A stretch of 33,048 nt of DNA from Ascoidea asiatica (Eukaryota > Ascomycota > Saccharomycetes > Ascoideales > Ascoideaceae): assembly GCA_001600695.1 (NCBI GenBank), contig BCKQ01000040.1:1-33048 (forward strand). The letters run 5' to 3'. Below the pieces are notes generated by a model that worked only from the letters and a program-made list of their open reading frames with translations, was not told the DNA's origin and ran no database searches. A program made the position numbers and the translations under genes. Every line of letters starts with the position of its first letter. The first letter of the stretch is position 1. Below are positions 27,816 to 33,048 of this stretch, piece by piece.

Positions 27816-30800
27816 TTATCCAGCAATTTTATTCAAGCATAATTCCATTTCTTCTTCAGTTAATGATTTTATATACAAACATTTTGATAATACTTGAGGC
27901 ACAGATTCAATATCGTACAACTTAGACCATTGAATGCATTGAATGAAATTACGTACAATCTGAGATGCTGAAGAAAATCTCTCAATATTCACTAATGTGG
28001 TATCATCATTGATGTCTAAATTTGGAGTTTCATTTGCACAATTTAATTTGTTAATTGACGCAGTGGATATTAAAATAGGTTTACTACTATTAAATGTTAA
28101 ATCTGAAAGATATAAACCAAAAAAAGGAACACAGCCCTTTGAAGGAATTATACGATCAAAATCTTTTCTTAATTTATAAAAGTTTCCTTCTGAATTGAAA
28201 AATATTTCTAAATTTTTTAACATAAAAATATCTGAAGCGTCCATTTTATTCCAAGTAGAATATAATCGTTTAATTCTTGGGGTGGTTAGTGCAAGAATAA
28301 TTTGCATAAGAGTTGAATAGTTTTGAAGTTTATGGCAATGATTTGCAATATGAATAAATCTTGCAATAGTATCTTTTCGATACATTTCCTCACTTGTTAG
28401 AAGAATTTCCGATACAATCCAATTAACTGTTAAATTAAATCTAGATATAACAAGATCAATTCCTTTCACTTCTTTTTTTACTAAAAGTTGAATCCAACTG
28501 GTGATTGGTTTTAATTCTGGAGACCAATCCATATCAATAAGTTCCTTCCAATCCACTTCAGATAAAGTATCTCTTTCAATTAAAGTAAACTGCTTAGCCA
28601 ATGTAAATGAATCATAATTAAGAATAAATGAAATATGTCTTTTAGTTGCTAGAACTTCGCTGATAGATAAAACTCCCTCAGTAATTAAATGCTCTTCTAA
28701 CTGCTTTTCAATATCTAAAAATTCTTCCTGAATAATAGAATTGGAGCTCACATTTTTGCATAGTTTGGAAGTGCAAACAAAACTATTGAGTTGTTGAACT
28801 ACCTTCGGTATTGAGACGAATATATTTCCTTCAAGCAGACCCACTCCAATAGGTGGATCCATTTGAATGTCAGCAGAATCAGCAATACTGAGTTCTGCAA
28901 CATTTCTACTAATAGTATCAGTATCAACATGTATAGAATCAACACTTTTCTTCTTGAGATCATCCTCTGAATTTAATGAATCAGAAGTATCAATATTATT
29001 AAACTTAGGTTCAGGCTTTCCTTCTAATTTCCATAATGCAGCACTTACTGGATCACCACTTATATCTTCGTCTGGTATATCCTTCAAGTTTCTAACCATG
29101 TCTCTATTATTACCAACAAAAGCCGGTAAGAAAGTATCACTAACTGAAGAAAGAACTCTTGTCTCCGAACCTTCAACCTCATAAACACTAATTGAATCTG
29201 CTGAAAAAGACTTTTTATGTCTTAGATACGATTTTATCGAGGACAGATCTCTGTGGCTCATTTGAGCAACAAGCATTTCTTTGGATCTCTTCATTTTGAG
29301 AATATTCTCTCGAGACTTATTAATATCATTCTTAAATTCTTTTTCTTCTTCTTCAGTTAAATTTTGTTTCAAAGTAATTAAAAGAGGCTTTGTTCCAGAT
29401 GAAAAAATAGAAGAAGATTCAGATATTAAACTTGTTGTTTTCTCATCGAAGCTTTTAGAATCAATTCTATCGGCTACATCACTACAATAATAAGGACTTT
29501 TAAATCGGCTATTATTTTTATTATTCTCAAAATTATCACCTTTGATTGTATCACTGTTACTTGTTGTTGGAGTATTAGATCTTCTATGCAAATATATTGG
29601 AGATTCTGGAGCTTTATCAATTTCTACCCCCAACTTGAGATCTGGAAAGGCCCGACGCTTTTTCAAAAGATCTTTGGAGTTTATCATAATATCAGTTTTA
29701 GAGGAGCTTATAGAAAGGTCAGAGTTATAAGAAATATAAGATTTAGAAGTAATAGAAGAAAAGCTCTCTTGAAATCGGCCATCATTTGAAAATTGAGAGT
29801 TTTGTTGAGTCGAGACTGAATTTTGATTAGGGGACTGGAATTTTGAATGAGGTATATCATCTAGAGGGGAACAAATACTAAAGTTATGAGCTTCATAACT
29901 TTTTGCTCTGTCCAGTTTAGTGAAATTTAATGAATTTATTGAAAATTTCAAGTCATGAGAACCTATATTTTTAATCAGGGAATTCATTTGAAGATCTTCT
30001 GCTTCATGATAGGCCAATTTTTTGCCAGTTTGGGCAGGTAAAGGGATTTCACCCAATGATACTGAGCTAGTTGATAGTGTAGAATAGTTGAAATTGGTAA
30101 ACATATTTTCCTTTTCAGGATCAACTAAAGCTCCATGAAAATCATTAAAGGCAGGCATTTTTTTCAATCCATGTACTTCAGATACATCGGATTGCAAATC
30201 ACTCTCAAAAGCTTTAAGCAGGCCATTATCAGAAGAGTCTGAATAACTTGAGTATGATTTATTCGAAATATAACTTATCCTGGAGCATCTATCAATTTCT
30301 TTCAAATTTCCAGTAAATCTTTCTTCTTCGTTATTTAAAGGTATACTTTCCGATTGTACGTAATTATTTTGAAGACCTTTTCCTGGATAGTTTTTTTTCA
30401 AGAGGTTGCAAGTATCAGGTGTTTCAAGCATATCATTTTTATTATTAAAATGTACGTATTTTTGATTAGGCTCTTGAATACCCTCAGTTGAAAAATTTGA
30501 TTTAATAGCGCTCTGATTTTGCATATCTTTACATTTTTCTTCTTGACTATTTTCTAGATTTAACAATTCTTGTTGAGATCCAGTGAAATTAAACACATCT
30601 AAATCATCAATATTTTCAGAGATACTATTTTTTAGAGAGTGTCCAATAGTACCAAGAGATATATTGAACTTGTCCGGTATTTGTGAGTTTAACATACTTA
30701 TATTGTGAGCATTATCAATAATTGTACTTCTATCATTTACAGTATTAAGATTAGACGAAAATGGAATCTCTGGGTTCAATTGATTGACACCATGTTCATT

Positions 30801-33047
30801 TGATATAGGAACAAGATGATTCAACGTATTTCCATTTGACTTTTGGGTAAGAAAAGCAGTTTTATTTTCAATTTTTTGACGAAGTTTAATAACAAATTCA
30901 AGCTCATCGATAACTCTAGCAGATAAAACGTCTATTTTAATATCAGTTGGAGGATCCATACGGTCTATAGTAGATTTTTGAGAAGCACGCATCATTTCTT
31001 TTTGAAATTTTTGACTTTCTTCCAAACTCAACACTGATTCAATAATACTTACTGGTAAGTCATTAGCAAGTAATCCATTTGTACTTGCCCTATTGATACT
31101 AATTAAATTTTCTACTAAGTTATTTAAATTTTCATCCTGCTTTACTTCATTTTTTTCTTTCCCGACGAAGCTGTGTTTCCATTGATTGAATAAGACTTTG
31201 ACATTTCTTGATTTTTCAACTAGTGGTGATAAAGGAGTTCGAGGTGATTTAATTGAATTTTTTGTTATTTTAGAATTATTTTTAACTGCTTTTAAAAAAA
31301 GACCATTTTTATTTCTTGAGTTTGATTTTATACTGGTTCCTTCAGTTGAATTGCTATAAGAAATAGCAGAGTTTGAAACAATGGTGGAACTTGATATCTT
31401 AATCTTTGAAGTAGAAGGTATAACTTTTGAGTTTTTGGAATAATTGTTACTTTCCATTGATTTTTTTTTCTTTTCATTTATTTTTTCTTCAGGATTGGGT
31501 TCCACAATTACAGTATTATTAGTATCTTTTTTTTCAATCATGCTTAACTCATCTTCATCAAAAGTTACTAAGCTTAAATTTAATCTTCTTTTAGGAGTAG
31601 GTGGAACAATATCAGTAAGTAAAACTTTCTCTTCTTCCCTTTCTATTGGTTTTACAGTATTACTTCGTATTAAATTTTCAGTATTTATTTTTGAAATTTG
31701 TGGTGAAGATAAATATTTAATACCTTTCAGTTGAAAAGAAGAGTTTATATTCATGGGAGTAGTAGGATTTGCAAAAACATTAATAAAGCGACCAATATTA
31801 ACGTTTGGATTCAAAAGTTTAGATGGTGAAAGAGGATTTGACTTTTGAAAATCATTTGACAATAATTCATTATTTAATAAATGATTATTTGAATAAATTA
31901 AATTATTATCAGTCATATGAGATGATTTTAATTTTGAGCTTTGGATTGTATTATTTTGACTTGATGAAGGAGAATGAATAAAAGATGGTGATTGAGGAAG
32001 AGAATGAGGTAATGAAGAAATTCTAGAATGATTATTTGTTATTATAGGAGAAGGTCTATTTTTTTGATAATTTAAAAATTTTTCTTTATTTTCAAAAATT
32101 ATTTTATCTAAAGTTTCCAAAGGATTTTCTTTTGAAATTAAAGAATCATTTGATTCAGATATTAAATCAACGGAAATCAAATCATCAGGAGTTGGAATTG
32201 AAGTTGAAACATTATTTCTTGGAAAACGATATTCAAATTTATTATTATCAATATTTTTTCTTGATTTTATTTTTAAATTATTTAAATTATTTAAATTATT
32301 TTCAGATTCATTATTATTTGAATTATTATTTGAATTATTTTTTTTTAAAGCTTGTTTATTTAAATTATTATTTAAAGAATTACTTAACCAAAATGCAGGC
32401 ATTGAATTTTGTTTTGGAGATTTAATAGATGGAATTGAAGGATAATAATTAATTGAATTTGAAATTGAAATTGAAGGTCTTTCAGATTTACTTGAAGTTG
32501 AATCTGAATTAATAATGGATTGAGAATTAAATTCAGCAGTTGGAATTGAATTTGAATTTGAATTTGAATTTGAATGAGAAATATAAGATTCATCAATTAA
32601 ATAATTTTGTTCAAAGATTTTATCCATACTACTTCTAAAACTACTACCAAAATGTTCAGAATATGGATATGAATTCAGATTTGAAATTGAAGAAAAAGTG
32701 TATGAATGATTATTAGAATGATTATTAGAATTATTATTTGAATGTGAATTTGAATGTGAATTTGAATGTGAATTAGAATGTGAATTGGAATGATTATTTG
32801 AATTGGAATTAGAAGATAATGAAATATCATATGAATGAGGATCTATAATATTTGAATTAATTATATTATTTTGAGATATAATTGGAGAATTATTATTTTG
32901 AATTGAATTAATTGAATTTATTGAATTATCAGGTAAAATTATTGAAGAATTTAAAATATTTTCATTAAATTTAGTATCTAAGATATTTAAATTTTTAAAA
33001 TTTAAGTTTGAATTTGAATTTGAATTTGAATTTGAATTTGAATTTGA
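27816..33047 (-). CDS. LTE1: LTE1-like Ras-type GEF, second identical copy, 5' partial
   Basis: Mirror copy of the left-arm gene. The 1603 residues from the ATG at 32627 are identical, and the frame is likewise open to the window edge, so the 5' end is missing here too. It has the same C-terminal RasGEF domain and Ser/Asn-rich N-terminal region. No residue differs between the copies, so nothing in the visible coding sequence suggests one is decaying. Two full-length identical copies of a cell-cycle regulator would be unusual. Alternatives are recent duplication, ongoing gene conversion, or assembly of one locus twice. Confidence 0.88.
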   Translation of the reverse strand, partial: SNSNSNSNSNSNSNLNFKNLNILDTKFNENILNSSIILPDNSINSINSIQNNNSPIISQNNIINSNIIDPHSYDISLSSNSNSNNHSNSHSNSHSNSHSNSHSNNNSNNHSNNHSYTFSSISNLNSYPYSEHFGSSFRSSMDKIFEQNYLIDESYISHSNSNSNSNSIPTAEFNSQSIINSDSTSSKSERPSISISNSINYYPSIPSIKSPKQNSMPAFWLSNSLNNNLNKQALKKNNSNNNSNNNESENNLNNLNNLKIKSRKNIDNNKFEYRFPRNNVSTSIPTPDDLISVDLISESNDSLISKENPLETLDKIIFENKEKFLNYQKNRPSPIITNNHSRISSLPHSLPQSPSFIHSPSSSQNNTIQSSKLKSSHMTDNNLIYSNNHLLNNELLSNDFQKSNPLSPSKLLNPNVNIGRFINVFANPTTPMNINSSFQLKGIKYLSSPQISKINTENLIRSNTVKPIEREEEKVLLTDIVPPTPKRRLNLSLVTFDEDELSMIEKKDTNNTVIVEPNPEEKINEKKKKSMESNNYSKNSKVIPSTSKIKISSSTIVSNSAISYSNSTEGTSIKSNSRNKNGLFLKAVKNNSKITKNSIKSPRTPLSPLVEKSRNVKVLFNQWKHSFVGKEKNEVKQDENLNNLVENLISINRASTNGLLANDLPVSIIESVLSLEESQKFQKEMMRASQKSTIDRMDPPTDIKIDVLSARVIDELEFVIKLRQKIENKTAFLTQKSNGNTLNHLVPISNEHGVNQLNPEIPFSSNLNTVNDRSTIIDNAHNISMLNSQIPDKFNISLGTIGHSLKNSISENIDDLDVFNFTGSQQELLNLENSQEEKCKDMQNQSAIKSNFSTEGIQEPNQKYVHFNNKNDMLETPDTCNLLKKNYPGKGLQNNYVQSESIPLNNEEERFTGNLKEIDRCSRISYISNKSYSSYSDSSDNGLLKAFESDLQSDVSEVHGLKKMPAFNDFHGALVDPEKENMFTNFNYSTLSTSSVSLGEIPLPAQTGKKLAYHEAEDLQMNSLIKNIGSHDLKFSINSLNFTKLDRAKSYEAHNFSICSPLDDIPHSKFQSPNQNSVSTQQNSQFSNDGRFQESFSSITSKSYISYNSDLSISSSKTDIMINSKDLLKKRRAFPDLKLGVEIDKAPESPIYLHRRSNTPTTSNSDTIKGDNFENNKNNSRFKSPYYCSDVADRIDSKSFDEKTTSLISESSSIFSSGTKPLLITLKQNLTEEEEKEFKNDINKSRENILKMKRSKEMLVAQMSHRDLSSIKSYLRHKKSFSADSISVYEVEGSETRVLSSVSDTFLPAFVGNNRDMVRNLKDIPDEDISGDPVSAALWKLEGKPEPKFNNIDTSDSLNSEDDLKKKSVDSIHVDTDTISRNVAELSIADSADIQMDPPIGVGLLEGNIFVSIPKVVQQLNSFVCTSKLCKNVSSNSIIQEEFLDIEKQLEEHLITEGVLSISEVLATKRHISFILNYDSFTLAKQFTLIERDTLSEVDWKELIDMDWSPELKPITSWIQLLVKKEVKGIDLVISRFNLTVNWIVSEILLTSEEMYRKDTIARFIHIANHCHKLQNYSTLMQIILALTTPRIKRLYSTWNKMDASDIFMLKNLEIFFNSEGNFYKLRKDFDRIIPSKGCVPFFGLYLSDLTFNSSKPILISTASINKLNCANETPNLDINDDTTLVNIERFSSASQIVRNFIQCIQWSKLYDIESVPQVLSKCLYIKSLTEEEMELCLNKIAG

Positions 33048-33048
33048 A
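33013..33048 (-). repeat. (TTTGAA)6 microsatellite at the window edge, coding
   Basis: Mirror image of 1-36. Six TTTGAA units on the plus strand, read as Ser-Asn repeats by the minus-strand LTE1 frame. Confidence 0.95.

Larger units (their letters stand above)
24911..33048. repeat. Right arm of the giant inverted repeat
   Basis: Reverse complement of 1-8139. It carries the same three genes in mirror order, with LTE1 running off the right edge. The inner boundary at 24911 joins different unique DNA (ttaccaacaataaac... when read from the arm) than the left arm does, so the two arms enter a real single-copy spacer and this is not a simple fold-back of one sequence onto itself. Confidence 0.97.

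Noticed and set aside
1-33048. CRISPR array, bacterial operon or phage
   Set aside because: Gene content and the spliceosomal intron are eukaryotic; no spaced repeats of CRISPR type.

Overview
The window looks like nuclear DNA of a budding yeast (Saccharomycotina). It is very AT-rich. It carries yeast housekeeping genes recognisable as LTE1, SCP1, a CCDC47/DUF1682 gene, DBP10, PIK1, HRT1 and PHA2. HRT1 has an intron with GTATGT donor and TACTAAC branch site, the strict consensus typical of this subphylum. I cannot name the species. CTG codons are too rare in conserved positions to settle the genetic code.

Layout. The window is a giant inverted repeat: about 8.1 kb at each end (1-8139 and 24911-33048) in opposite orientation, around a single-copy spacer of about 16.8 kb. 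Each arm holds, from outside in, a 5'-truncated LTE1 (Ras-GEF-like mitotic-exit regulator), SCP1 (calponin/transgelin) on the opposite strand, and a CCDC47-like ER membrane protein gene. Base p in one arm pairs with base 33049-p in the other. I found only three differences, all within about 290 bp of the inner edge, two of which change the CCDC47-like protein. Both outer ends stop at the same base inside a (TTCAAA)n tract that is itself coding, so LTE1 runs off both ends and the contig break is probably caused by the repeat.

Spacer, left half (8140-15650): decayed DNA. It holds an unrecognised Asn/Ser-rich relic on the minus strand, a plus-strand two-domain gene (PD-(D/E)xK nuclease-like plus protein-kinase-like) split by one in-frame stop, a nonsense-riddled MSC7-type aldehyde dehydrogenase relic, and another Asn-rich relic. 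Spacer, right half (15655-24430): compact and intact. DBP10 and PIK1 converge, PIK1 and HRT1 diverge, HRT1 and PHA2 converge.

A dispersed repeat lies upstream of DBP10 and again upstream of PHA2, and its tail recurs in the SCP1/CCDC47 promoter region of each arm. The most notable features are the near-perfect palindrome with its pseudogene-rich inner flank, which could allow inversion of the PIK1-bearing spacer, and the interrupted nuclease-kinase gene. The housekeeping genes do not form one pathway: they cover mitotic exit and Ras-type signalling (LTE1), actin (SCP1), ER membrane protein biogenesis (CCDC47), 60S ribosome assembly (DBP10), Golgi PI4P synthesis (PIK1), SCF ubiquitin ligase (HRT1) and phenylalanine synthesis (PHA2).
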